Below, piece by piece: positions 36,197-44,420 of a stretch of DNA of 64,000 bases. Within the stretch, counting starts at the first letter, position 1. Every line of letters starts with the position of its first letter. Location: NCBI GenBank assembly GCA_910585765.1, contig CAJUES010000012.1, forward strand, positions 6,963 to 70,962, read 5' to 3'. The translations under genes and the position numbers were made by a program. This DNA is from an uncultured Lachnospiraceae bacterium. GTDB lineage: Bacteria > Bacillota > Clostridia > Lachnospirales > Lachnospiraceae. The notes below the pieces were generated by a model that saw only the letters and a list, made by a program, of their open reading frames with translations, was not told the DNA's origin and did no database searches.

Positions 36197-37882
36197 ATGA
36201 TAAAAGACATTAAGAAATTGTGTATATTTTTTTCATTGTTTCAAACACTATGGTTGCCGTATATAGTTGCAACCTTAGTAGTAGCAAGCAGAAATTTCAT
36301 CATAACTGTTCTAAATGCGTCTATTAGCAGTAAGGCTGTGGAAATGGTAGAGAATGGAACATTTTATTGGAACGTATTGGTACAAATGGGGATTTGGATT
36401 GCTGTATTTGCCATTTACGATTCTGCTGGAATATTTTCGCAAACCACGATCATACATAGAATAGGTGTGACATTGAGGAAAAAAATGTTTTCTCATGCAT
36501 TACATGCGAAGGTTGAGAATTTAGATTTGTTTGGAAACAGACAAGAATTAATGTCTCGAATGAATTATGATATAGATGGTGCGATCGGACTTCTTTCATA
36601 TGGTGTATTGTCACCCATCATGTGTTGTATTTCAGGCATCGGAGCTTCCGTTATTGTATTCAGAGTTGATTGGAAACTATGCATAGCTATTTATTGTCTG
36701 GGAGCAGTTATTTTTTGGTCTCAGTGCAAATTAGCAAAGACAATTAGAAATCGTGCAAATATAGTGCAGAAGAGAAAAACAAATTTATTTTCCTTTTGTA
36801 TGCAGATATTTAACAATTCCTCACTTATACGTGTATCGAATTTATGTAATTCTTTGACTGATAAACTAAAATTGCAAACAAATCAATATTACAAGGAAAA
36901 TATGGATAAAGGAAAACTTGATGGAGTATATGGATTCATACAAGGAGTACTTCGTTTGTTCTGTTTCGTAGGTATATTTTGTTACTGTTATTTTGCCTCA
37001 AAGATGAGATTGGCGGATATAGTGTATATGATTCAGATTGCACCATTGATTTGTACTATGATTTTATCGATAGCAGATATGTATGCCTATTTTCAAAAAT
37101 CGATGGTAAATGTAGATCGAGTACTGGAAATATTTGAAATACCATTAGAAAATGAAGATGGAATAAATTTTGAAATCCGACAAGAAAATTTGTTGGCAGC
37201 AAAGAATGTTATTTGTAAATATGAAGATTGTAGTGTGAAAATACAAGATTTTTCATTAAATGAAGGCTGCGGGAATATGGTTGCTTTTACAGGACCAAGT
37301 GGTTGTGGAAAAACGACTTTATTAAGAAGGTTGTTAAAATTGTATGAATATTCTGCAGGAAATCTTTTGCTGTTTGGCCAGGAAGTCAAAGAATGCAATA
37401 ATTCCTCTCTGCGTTCACAAATATCATATGTTCCACAAGAAAATATGATATTTCCGGGATCTGTACGACAAAACATACTTTTTGGAAATAGGAATGATCA
37501 TATTTCTGATGCTCAGATATATGATATTTTTAGTAAAATTGGTGCAAATGATTTTCTTGACTTCGTTGGCTTGGATACATCATTAACAGAAAATGGAACA
37601 AATCTTTCCGGAGGTCAAAGACAGATAATTGCTATTGCAAGAGCTATCTTATATGACAAGCCAATAATGATCCTGGATGAGGCATTTGCTTCAATAGATA
37701 TTAAGTATACATCCAGTGTTTTGAATTATCTGGCTCAAAGTGGGAAGTATATAATGATTGTGTCCCACTCGGATAACATTCTCAAAAAATGTAGTAAGGT
37801 TATTGTCATGAAGTCGACTGTGCATAAGCAGGAATGCTTAGAGAGCAAAGAATGGTGCGAGACAAGCGGCTCACCATTCTAA
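36197..37882 (+). CDS. ABC exporter half-transporter in AT-rich island, second of pair
   Basis: About 561 residues. Membrane domain to about residue 310, then an ATPase domain with Walker A GPSGCGKTT, signature LSGGQRQ, Walker B PIMILDEAFASID and His in IVSHSDN. Walker B is followed by DEA rather than the usual DEP. Two starts compete: GTG 36182 has AGGAG four bases upstream and overlaps the previous stop, whereas ATG 36197 lacks a close site. Base composition is as AT-rich as its partner. Its stop overlaps the convergent AraC gene by 4 bp, so the right edge of the island is abrupt. Confidence 0.87.
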   Translation: MIKDIKKLCIFFSLFQTLWLPYIVATLVVASRNFIITVLNASISSKAVEMVENGTFYWNVLVQMGIWIAVFAIYDSAGIFSQTTIIHRIGVTLRKKMFSHALHAKVENLDLFGNRQELMSRMNYDIDGAIGLLSYGVLSPIMCCISGIGASVIVFRVDWKLCIAIYCLGAVIFWSQCKLAKTIRNRANIVQKRKTNLFSFCMQIFNNSSLIRVSNLCNSLTDKLKLQTNQYYKENMDKGKLDGVYGFIQGVLRLFCFVGIFCYCYFASKMRLADIVYMIQIAPLICTMILSIADMYAYFQKSMVNVDRVLEIFEIPLENEDGINFEIRQENLLAAKNVICKYEDCSVKIQDFSLNEGCGNMVAFTGPSGCGKTTLLRRLLKLYEYSAGNLLLFGQEVKECNNSSLRSQISYVPQENMIFPGSVRQNILFGNRNDHISDAQIYDIFSKIGANDFLDFVGLDTSLTENGTNLSGGQRQIIAIARAILYDKPIMILDEAFASIDIKYTSSVLNYLAQSGKYIMIVSHSDNILKKCSKVIVMKSTVHKQECLESKEWCETSGSPF

Positions 37883-38805
37883 TTTCTGTCAAAAGGCGGT
37901 GTGATATCTTTTCGCAGGGACTGGCGGTACTGGGTCGGGGTGCAGTCCATGAATTTCTTGAATACTTTATTAAAATAGCTTATGTTATTGAATCCGACGG
38001 AGCCGGCGATCTCGGAGATGGAATCGTGTGTCTTGCGGTGCATGAACTTGGTCGCTTCCGCGATGCGGTATTTCATGAGGTACTCGATCGGAGAGAGACC
38101 GATGGTGCGCTTGAAGCAGCGGCAGCACTCACTCTTGCTGACGAGGATGGATCCAGCGATGTCGTCGAGGGTGACGGGTTCCGTGAAATGGTCCTGAATG
38201 TAGCGCATCGCCTGTTTCGTCCGCTGTGCGTCCTGGTTGACAGTGCGCGCAGAGAGCCTGGATGAGGTGTCCGCGCCCGATGGGAGCTGGCTGTAGAGTA
38301 GATGCCACAATTGCAGGATGCAGGCTTTTGACAAAAGCTCGTACCCGATGGGGCGGCTCTCGTTGAGCGCGATCAGCTGCTGCAGGTGTGCGAGGAACTG
38401 ACGGTACAGGCTGTGGCTGTCCGTGACGTGCAGGTAGTTGAACGAGCGGTCGGCAATGATGGGATTGATGTACCGGCTCTCTAATTCAAGCTGATCCATG
38501 CCCAGTATAAAGGAAGGGTGGACGGTGACACAGCTGAAGATCACGCCGTCAGCGCCCGCTGGCGTGATAAAATGTCTGACAGCCTGGTTGATGAAGACGA
38601 TGTCGCCGCTGGACACGGTGAAATTGTCCTCGTCGCATGTGATGTACGCCTGTCCTTTCTGGATATACTGAAATTCAACCTCCTCGTGCCAGTGCCAGTA
38701 TACGGTCGGGGCATCGGGCGTGCTGCAGTCGACAGTGGCGAGGTTTACGGGATATCCGCTGAGCAGGAGTTCTTGTGTGCGCTTTTCATAAAAATTGGGT
38801 TTCAT
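37879..38805 (-). CDS. AraC-family regulator with cupin domain, divergent from araA
   Basis: 308 residues. The N-terminal cupin shows YWHWHEEVEFQYIQKG and SGDIVFINQAVRHFI. The C-terminal DNA-binding region has VTLDDIAGSILVSKSECCRC and ISEIAGSVGFNNISYFNKVF, ending CTPTQYR. AGAGAGGACATTTT precedes the start on the minus strand. It is divergent from L-arabinose isomerase, with a 406-bp region containing a large nested inverted repeat between them, so control of araA (and itself) by a pentose is likely. This is an inference from position and the operator-like sequence. Confidence 0.9.
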   Translation of the reverse strand: MKPNFYEKRTQELLLSGYPVNLATVDCSTPDAPTVYWHWHEEVEFQYIQKGQAYITCDEDNFTVSSGDIVFINQAVRHFITPAGADGVIFSCVTVHPSFILGMDQLELESRYINPIIADRSFNYLHVTDSHSLYRQFLAHLQQLIALNESRPIGYELLSKACILQLWHLLYSQLPSGADTSSRLSARTVNQDAQRTKQAMRYIQDHFTEPVTLDDIAGSILVSKSECCRCFKRTIGLSPIEYLMKYRIAEATKFMHRKTHDSISEIAGSVGFNNISYFNKVFKKFMDCTPTQYRQSLRKDITPPFDRN

Positions 38806-38920
38806 AAAATGTCCTCTCTTTTCTGTTTTTTCCTGATAGGGCAGTCTTATTTGGTGACTTTAATAGACTCTCGGAGTCTCTTTGTGCCTGATATTGTGAG
38901 AAGATTTTTTGTCAGATGTG

Positions 38921-38967
38921 CACAAATTTATGAGGCGTACGTGGCACGTACGTTGATTAAATTTGTG
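38921..38967. promoter_or_regulatory. Nested 47-bp inverted repeat, probable operator between araC-type gene and araA
   Basis: Outer arms CACAAATTTA (38921-38930) and TAAATTTGTG (38958-38967) are perfect reverse complements. Inside them CGTACGT (38936-38942) and ACGTACG (38946-38952) are again perfect complements around GGC. The two CGTACG hexamers are each palindromic and start 11 bp apart, one helical turn. The core resembles the GTACGTAC centre of Bacillus AraR boxes. There is no T run, so it is not a terminator. Confidence 0.7.
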
Positions 38968-39211
38968 TGCATATGACGGTAAATCTGCCACAATAGCAGG
39001 TGCAAGGGAGATTCCGAGAGGCTATTTTATATATAAGGAGTATAACACATATTATTATTTTTTTCATGCTATTTGAGCAGTGTTTGCGGTATTCTTTCTG
39101 TTGATTTAATGCATAATAAAATATTTTATATTTAGATAAAATAAAGGTTGTTTCTTTTTTCATTTTATGATAAAAATAAAGTATACAATTTATTTTAATC
39201 GGAGGATAATC
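38968..39211 (+). promoter_or_regulatory. AT-rich upstream region and probable promoter of araA
   Basis: The stretch is strongly AT-rich and contains TTGATT at 39101-39106, with T/A-rich -10-like hexamers (TTTATA at 39124-39129 after 17 bp; TATATT at 39127-39132). The exact promoter is uncertain. GGAGG at 39201-39205 is the ribosome site of araA. Confidence 0.4.
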
Positions 39212-40708
39212 ATGAAAACTGGAAAAAATTACAAGTTTTGGTTTGCGACAGGTTCACAGGATCTGTATGGCGATGCGTGTTTGAAGAACGTGGCGGAGCA
39301 TTCGAGGATCATCGTGGACGGGCTCAACAAGTCCGGCCTGCTGCCCTATGAGGTAGTGTGGAAGCCGACACTGATCACAAACGCAGTGATCAGGAAGACA
39401 TTTAACGAGGCGAATGCCGACGAGGAGTGCGCGGGCGTCATCACCTGGATGCATACGTTCTCACCGGCAAAATCATGGATCCTGGGACTGCAGGAGTACA
39501 GAAAGCCGCTGATGCACTTCCACACACAGTTTAACGAGGAGATCCCATATGACACGATCGACATGGATTTCATGAACGAGAACCAGTCAGCGCACGGAGA
39601 CCGCGAGTACGGTCATATCGTGAGCCGCATGGGGATCGAGAGAAAGATCGTGGTCGGGCATTGGCAGAATCCCGATGTGGTCAGAAAGATCGCGCAGTGG
39701 ATGGTGACTGCGGTGGGCGTGATGGAGTCCTCCCACATCAGGGTGTGCCGTTTCGGAGACAACATGAACAACGTGGCTGTCACCGAGGGCGACAAGGTTG
39801 AGGCGCAGATCAAGTTTGGCTGGGAGATCGACCACTACAATGTGAACGATCTGGCAGAGTACGTCGATGCGGTTTCCGCTGCGGATATCAAGAATCTGAC
39901 AGACGAGTATTACAGCAGGTACAAGATCCTGACAGAGGGCAGGGATGAGGCGGAGTTCAGAAGACATGTCGAGGTGCAGGCGGGCATCGAGATCGGTATG
40001 GAAAAGTTCCTCGAGGAGAGGGATTATCACGCGATCGTCACACACTTTGGCATGCTGGGCGGACTGAGACAGCTCCCGGGGCTTGCGATCCAGCGCCTGA
40101 TGGAGAAGGGCTATGGATTTGGCGGAGAGGGCGACTGGAAGACGGCGGCGATGGTCCGTCTGATGAAGATCATGGCTTCCAATGTCAAGGATGCGAAGGG
40201 TACGTCTTTCATGGAGGACTATACATACAATTTCGTGCCGGGCAAGGAGGGCATCCTGCAGGCGCATATGCTCGAGGTATGCCCGAGCGTCGCGGACGGC
40301 GATATCTCGATCAAGGTATGCCCGCTGTCCATGGGCAACAGGGAGGATCCGGCGAGGCTTGTGTTTACGTCAAAGACAGGTCCTGCTGTGGCGACTTCAC
40401 TGATCGATCTGGGCAATCGTTTCCGCCTGATCATCAATGCGGTCGACTGCAAGAAGGTGGAGAAGCCGATGCCGAAGCTTCCGGTCGCAACTGCATTCTG
40501 GACACCGCAGCCTGACCTTGCGGTAGGCGCGGAGGCATGGATCCTGGCAGGCGGCGCACATCACACGGCGTTCTCGTACGATCTGACTGTCGGGCAGATG
40601 GTTGACTGGGCGGACGCGATGGGCATTGAGGCTGTCGTGATCGACAAGGATACAGATATCAGGACATTCAAGAATGAGCTGAGATGGAATTCAGTCGTGT
40701 ACCGCTAA
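39212..40708 (+). CDS. araA: L-arabinose isomerase
   Basis: 498-residue cytoplasmic enzyme converting L-arabinose to L-ribulose, the first step of arabinose catabolism. The length matches the family, and blocks such as FWFATGSQDLYG, ITWMHTFSPAKSWI, HFHTQFNEEIPYDTIDMDFM, NQSAHGDREYG and GEGDWKTAAMVR are characteristic. Conserved histidines near the end (AGGAHHTAFSYDL) match the metal-binding region. The start at 39212 follows GGAGGATAAT. No araB or araD follows in the window, so the rest of the pathway is encoded elsewhere. The divergent AraC-type regulator and palindrome suggest pentose control. Confidence 0.97.
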   Translation: MKTGKNYKFWFATGSQDLYGDACLKNVAEHSRIIVDGLNKSGLLPYEVVWKPTLITNAVIRKTFNEANADEECAGVITWMHTFSPAKSWILGLQEYRKPLMHFHTQFNEEIPYDTIDMDFMNENQSAHGDREYGHIVSRMGIERKIVVGHWQNPDVVRKIAQWMVTAVGVMESSHIRVCRFGDNMNNVAVTEGDKVEAQIKFGWEIDHYNVNDLAEYVDAVSAADIKNLTDEYYSRYKILTEGRDEAEFRRHVEVQAGIEIGMEKFLEERDYHAIVTHFGMLGGLRQLPGLAIQRLMEKGYGFGGEGDWKTAAMVRLMKIMASNVKDAKGTSFMEDYTYNFVPGKEGILQAHMLEVCPSVADGDISIKVCPLSMGNREDPARLVFTSKTGPAVATSLIDLGNRFRLIINAVDCKKVEKPMPKLPVATAFWTPQPDLAVGAEAWILAGGAHHTAFSYDLTVGQMVDWADAMGIEAVVIDKDTDIRTFKNELRWNSVVYR

Positions 40709-40740
40709 GCGTGTGCCGGCTCATGCTATTTCGGCAGAAC

Positions 40741-41031
40741 TTATTCAAAATACAGGCGTTTGGGCTTTTCGACGAACTCGACTTCCTCGAGGTCTGCGAA
40801 GGCGTCCACAAAGTCCGCCCGGACGGTCGCGATGGCGTAACCGTTTATGAGGGGTTCGATGTGGATGACTTCTGACTCGAGCCGCTCGAGCGCCCCGTGA
40901 TATTTGACGATCAATTCCCAGGTTCTGGTGGCAGGGGTGTAACCCGTGCCGAGAACCTGGGATTTCTGCATTTCAGTTTCGGTGGCGGCGAGGGCGAGGT
41001 TGAGGAGATTTTCAAGCTTGGCATTTGGCAT
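40741..41031 (-). CDS. Free-standing Csp-like subtilase prodomain protein
   Basis: 96 residues after choosing the start at 41031, which has AAAGGAAAA upstream on the minus strand; the longer frame to 41208 has no site. The sequence (LLNLALAATETEMQKS, RTWELIVKYHGALERL, IEPLINGYAIATVRADFVDA, EEVEFVEKPKRLYFE) resembles the N-terminal prodomain of clostridial S8-family Csp proteases, which chaperones and inhibits the protease and normally ends at a site like KPKRLYF just before the catalytic domain. Here nothing follows. A prodomain-less S8 protease lies at 46202. It might act in trans as a chaperone or inhibitor. It converges on araA 33 bp away. Confidence 0.75.
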   Translation of the reverse strand: MPNAKLENLLNLALAATETEMQKSQVLGTGYTPATRTWELIVKYHGALERLESEVIHIEPLINGYAIATVRADFVDAFADLEEVEFVEKPKRLYFE

Positions 41032-41252
41032 GGTGTGTTTTCCTTTGGGCAGGGATGTGGATTTGATATAAGATATTCGATGAGGGCGGGGTGTGTTAAA
41101 AGAGCGATTCCTTTGGGCAGGGCGGCGATACAGGGTTGTGAAATGTGTCTGCATTGTGTATACTGTTATTGATCGAATGTGAGATATAATAGGATCGTTA
41201 TGATCCAAAGGGTTGACATATGCAACACAAAACGGGACAGGAGTTGATAAAC

Positions 41253-41648
41253 ATGGGGAACAGGATTCTGGGACAGAGCGAGTGGATCATCATGGAGAAG
41301 CTGTGGGAGCAGCAGCCGAGGACGATCATGCAGCTGTTCCACTCGCTGGAGGAGGATCCCGGGTGGAGCAAGAGCACCGTCAGCACGCTGCTTGGCAGGA
41401 TGGTCGAAAAAGGCATCCTGTATTATGAGGACGGCGGAAAAGCCAGACAGTATTATCCGGGGATCAGGCGCGAGGAGGCTGCACTGGCGGAGACGGAGAA
41501 TCTGCTGTCACGCGTGTATAAAGGCTCCATAGGCATGATGATGAGCACCCTGGTCAAGCAGAGAGATCTCACGAAAGAAGAGATCCGGGAGCTGTATGAC
41601 ATTCTGGAAGGATTGGAGAGCAGGGATGGGGAGCGCGAAAAAAAATAA
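41253..41648 (+). CDS. BlaI/MecI-type winged-helix repressor
   Basis: 131 residues from ATG 41253, which is preceded by AGGAGTTGATAA; ATG 41220 is in frame but lacks a site. The HTH EWIIMEKLWEQQPRTIMQLF, the recognition region GWSKSTVSTLLGRMVEKGIL and the wing YYEDGGKARQYYPGI are typical of BlaI/MecI/CopY repressors, with a helical dimerisation tail. No BlaR1-type sensor protease is adjacent, so it is an orphan here. A TATAAT at 41185-41190 lies upstream. Confidence 0.88.
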   Translation: MGNRILGQSEWIIMEKLWEQQPRTIMQLFHSLEEDPGWSKSTVSTLLGRMVEKGILYYEDGGKARQYYPGIRREEAALAETENLLSRVYKGSIGMMMSTLVKQRDLTKEEIRELYDILEGLESRDGEREKK

Positions 41649-41781
41649 CACAATCCACATCAAACTTTTGCGGTGCGCTTTGTGGTATTCTCTGGATGTA
41701 ACCAGATAGCTGCTCCGAGTCCCGCGGCACAGGTGCACGGGAGACTCGGGAAGTTATGTGTTGAAGGGGGAGGAAGCAGCA

Positions 41782-42684
41782 TTGTATGAGTGGAACAAGG
41801 CGATCCAGAAAATGATCTGCTGGATCGAGGAAAATCTGACAGAAAACCCATCGCTGCAGGAGATGTCGAGACAGGTCGGCTATTCACCGTACTACTGTTC
41901 TGTAAAGTTTCATGAGGTGGTCGGAATGACGATCCGGAATTACATAGCAGGCAGACGGCTTGCGCAGGCGACGCTGGAGATCCGCGATACCGATGAGCGG
42001 ATACTGGATATCGCAGTGAAGTACGGGTATTCCTCACAGGAGGCTTTGACGAGGGCTTTTGTCAGCGCATACGGGTGTACGCCCGCCGTATACCGGAAGC
42101 ATCCGGTGCCGGTCACACTCTGCATCCGTCAGGCTGTATTCCTGCCAGAACATTATGTGGACAGAGGAGGACCAACAATGAACAGAACACTTTTGACAGA
42201 TGCCCATGTCAGGGTAGAGCACATCCCGGAGCACAAGTATGTCGGCATATGGGATAAGGAGGCGGGTGAGTACGGCAGCTTTTTCGCGCGGCACGACTGC
42301 GACGCGGTCTGTGGCACGATCGACAGCATGAGCCATGTGTCCCACCCGATCGTCACCTGCCACACGGCAGGATGGTTTTACGACAACGGCACCAGGGGAT
42401 ATTTTTACGGGTTCGGCGTCCCTGCGGACTATGACGGCGTGATACCGGAAGGGTTTGAGATCCGCGCGTTCCCGGCAAGCGACTACCTGGTATTTTTCCA
42501 CCCGCCCTTTGACTATCCGAAGGATTGCGGGGAGGTCATGAAAAGGGTGGAAGATCTCGCGTGGAATTATGATCCGTCGACAAACGGCTGCGAGTGGAAT
42601 GAGGAGGCGTGCCAGGATTATCAGCGCCACTATCCGGAGGTGGTCGGATATGAGGTGCTCAGACCTGTCAGAAAGAAGAAATAG
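41782..42684 (+). CDS. AraC-family regulator with C-terminal effector-binding (GyrI-like) domain
   Basis: About 300 residues. The N-terminal HTH pair (PSLQEMSRQVGYSPYYCSVK, ILDIAVKYGYSSQEALTRAF, ending CTPAVYRKHP) is followed from about residue 125 by a GyrI/BmrR-like effector domain (VRVEHIPEHKYVGIWDKEAG, FHPPFDYPKDCGEV). Rob- and SoxS-type proteins with this order often sense drugs or other small molecules. The best start is TTG 41782, eight bases behind GGGGGAGG; GTG 41758 is in frame but has no site. A terminator follows the gene. Confidence 0.85.
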   Translation: MYEWNKAIQKMICWIEENLTENPSLQEMSRQVGYSPYYCSVKFHEVVGMTIRNYIAGRRLAQATLEIRDTDERILDIAVKYGYSSQEALTRAFVSAYGCTPAVYRKHPVPVTLCIRQAVFLPEHYVDRGGPTMNRTLLTDAHVRVEHIPEHKYVGIWDKEAGEYGSFFARHDCDAVCGTIDSMSHVSHPIVTCHTAGWFYDNGTRGYFYGFGVPADYDGVIPEGFEIRAFPASDYLVFFHPPFDYPKDCGEVMKRVEDLAWNYDPSTNGCEWNEEACQDYQRHYPEVVGYEVLRPVRKKK

Positions 42685-42698
42685 TTGAGACAAGATCA

Positions 42699-42745
42699 GA
42701 AAGCTTACTGATGTAAAATAAGATTTTCATCAGTAAGCTTTTTGT
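42699..42745 (+). terminator. Rho-independent terminator after the AraC/effector gene
   Basis: A 13-bp perfect stem, AAGCTTACTGATG (42701-42713) and CATCAGTAAGCTT (42728-42740), is flanked by A and T runs; TTTTT spans the right foot. Confidence 0.85.
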
Positions 42746-42810
42746 GTACACGGGTAACAGTTCAGTCTTCGGCTTCCTGTTACAGCATTTTCATATTTTT
42801 ATATTTTCTC

Positions 42811-42839
42811 TTGACAAATATATCGGAAGCTGATATATT
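42811..42839 (+). promoter_or_regulatory. Strong sigma-A promoter of the DUF6440-PadR-DUF2812 operon
   Basis: A perfect TTGACA (42811-42816), a 17-bp spacer and TATATT (42834-42839), about 125 bp before the first start codon. Confidence 0.8.
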
Positions 42840-42844
42840 AAATG

Positions 42845-42874
42845 TACGATATATCGTATCACGATATATCGCGA
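42845..42874. promoter_or_regulatory. Tandem palindromic operator, probably for PadR
   Basis: TACGATATATCGTA (42845-42858) is a perfect 14-bp palindrome, and its CGATATATCG core recurs at 42862-42871, 15 bp further on. A looser copy (ATATATCG ... CTGATATAT) overlaps the promoter. The location directly downstream of the -10 element fits repression, and the PadR gene in the operon is the obvious candidate. Confidence 0.65.
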
Positions 42875-42963
42875 GACGATAATGTAGCAATCCGCTTTGT
42901 AGATCACTGCTGAAACAGCGCGTGACCATACATTGCAGGTACCCAAAACAAGGAGGAATATTG

Positions 42964-43128
42964 ATGGATCGCTTTAAAAGAATTTACCATCAGGGAACGA
43001 TCAGTGTCGTTGAGATCTGGGTTGACACAGAGACCGGAGTCAATTACGTGTTTCACAGGGATGGAAATGCAGGAGGTTTTACGCCGCTTCTCGACCCTGA
43101 AGGGAAGCCGGTAGTGACAAGATCGTGA
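42964..43128 (+). CDS. DUF6440 family small protein
   Basis: 54 residues with a perfect AGGAGG upstream. The pattern FKRIYHQGTISVVEIWVDTE, TGVNYVFHRDGNAGGFTPLL and DPEGKPVV is typical of the DUF6440 family: a beta-rich small protein of unknown function widespread in Clostridia. Its stop overlaps the next gene's GTG start, so it is co-translated with the PadR regulator. Confidence 0.8.
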   Translation: MDRFKRIYHQGTISVVEIWVDTETGVNYVFHRDGNAGGFTPLLDPEGKPVVTRS

Positions 43129-43469
43129 CGAGAGTGGAGCAGGTAACAGAGAGAGATATCCCACTGACAGAAGCCGTTTACTATATTCTTCTGGCGGTGA
43201 GGAAGCCAAACCATGGTTACGGGATCATCCAGGAGGTCGAGCGGATGACGGACGGGCGTGTTGTGCTGGGAGCGGGAACGCTGTACGGTGCGATACAGAC
43301 ACTTTTGAAAAAGAAGTGGATCGACATCTACAGTGTCGACACGGAGTCCCGGAAGAAAAAGGAGTACAGGATCACGGAACTGGGCAGGGCTGTCTTTGAG
43401 GCAGAGAGAGCACGGCTGGAAGAGCTGCTGAGGAATGCAGCGCTGATGCGGGATGAAAATGAGGGATGA
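43125..43469 (+). CDS. PadR-family transcriptional regulator
   Basis: 114 residues. The winged HTH is clear: PLTEAVYYILLAVRKPNHGY, GIIQEVERMT, LGAGTLYGAIQTLLKKKWI and a wing at RKKKEYRITELG, then one dimerisation helix. The GTG start overlaps the DUF6440 stop. It is followed by a DUF2812 gene, a recurrent PadR partner in Firmicutes. It probably represses its own operon at the ATATCG palindromes. Confidence 0.9.
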   Translation: MTRVEQVTERDIPLTEAVYYILLAVRKPNHGYGIIQEVERMTDGRVVLGAGTLYGAIQTLLKKKWIDIYSVDTESRKKKEYRITELGRAVFEAERARLEELLRNAALMRDENEG

Positions 43470-43498
43470 AGAGTGGATAGAAGGGGCGGAACGAGGAA

Positions 43499-44194
43499 AT
43501 GATTCGATATCGAATGTACTTAAACAAGGATAAGGAGACAGAGTGGCTGAACCGTATGGCGGCTGACGGATGGGCGATGCGGAGATTCTTTGCCGGTTTC
43601 TACGGTTTTGAAAAGTGTGAGGCGGGCGAGTACATCTATCAGGTTGATTTTGTTGACAGACTGTTTTCTGTCAGCAGAGATTACAGAGAGCTGATGCAGG
43701 ATGCGGGGATCGAGATCGTCCAGACGTGGGGATTCTGGGTGATACTGCGCAAGAAGGCGTCCGAGGGAAAGTTTGATCTCTACACGGATATCGCTTCGAG
43801 CATTGAGCATTACAAAAAAATCCGAAAGATGTTCAAGGCGGCAGCGATCATGGAGATAATCTGTATCTTTTTTGAGCTTTTGGCTGGCATCAGAGGTGTG
43901 ACAATCGGATATGCTTTCGCCCTTCTGCTCGGAGCCATTTTGGTGGCGCTGCTGAACGGGATTGCGGAGCTCAACAATAAGATCAGGATATTGGAAGAGC
44001 GGATGATCGGAATCGAGAAAAAAGGCTGCAGGAGCCGCAGTATCTCAGGGCTTTTGGCAGCCGGACTGCTGATGAACAGCTGCGCTATCATGGTGACAGA
44101 TGCGGTTTCGCAGGGAGTCCGGCATGCCGTTCAGCTCTTTGCGATACTGCTGATGCTGGCTGGACTGTACCAAATGATTTCTGCCGGGAAGTGA
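43499..44194 (+). CDS. DUF2812 domain membrane protein
   Basis: 231 residues. The first 110 residues form the soluble DUF2812 domain (YLNKDKETEWLNRMAADGWA, AGEYIYQVDFVD, EIVQTWGFWVILRKK), followed by two pairs of hydrophobic segments (about 118-155 and 183-228) separated by a helical stretch. This arrangement is found directly downstream of PadR genes in many Firmicutes. A role in membrane stress or drug response is suspected only from that association. Confidence 0.82.
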   Translation: MIRYRMYLNKDKETEWLNRMAADGWAMRRFFAGFYGFEKCEAGEYIYQVDFVDRLFSVSRDYRELMQDAGIEIVQTWGFWVILRKKASEGKFDLYTDIASSIEHYKKIRKMFKAAAIMEIICIFFELLAGIRGVTIGYAFALLLGAILVALLNGIAELNNKIRILEERMIGIEKKGCRSRSISGLLAAGLLMNSCAIMVTDAVSQGVRHAVQLFAILLMLAGLYQMISAGK

Positions 44195-44236
44195 TGGGGT
44201 GACAGCGGATTTATTCTTGCTTTTTGGTAATACTTG

Positions 44237-44265
44237 TTGACCATATTCCAAATATAAAGTATAAT
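44237..44265 (+). promoter_or_regulatory. Sigma-A promoter of the chemoreceptor gene
   Basis: TTGACC (44237-44242), a 17-bp spacer and a perfect TATAAT (44260-44265), about 155 bp upstream of the start. Confidence 0.75.
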
Positions 44266-44420
44266 ATAGTAAATGTTTGCCAAGAATATCACAAAAAAAG
44301 TTGTACAGTTTAGATAATTTGTAGACTTTTTTTGCTTGTAACTATGAAGATGATGGAATGGTTATGGTATTTTTTACAAATAGAAATGCAGTTGTAAGTT
44401 GAAAGGATATGGTTACAAGT

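Noticed and set aside
34600..37882. Bacteriocin or lantibiotic cluster around the AT-rich ABC genes
   Set aside because: No precursor peptide, modification enzyme or C39 protease domain was found.
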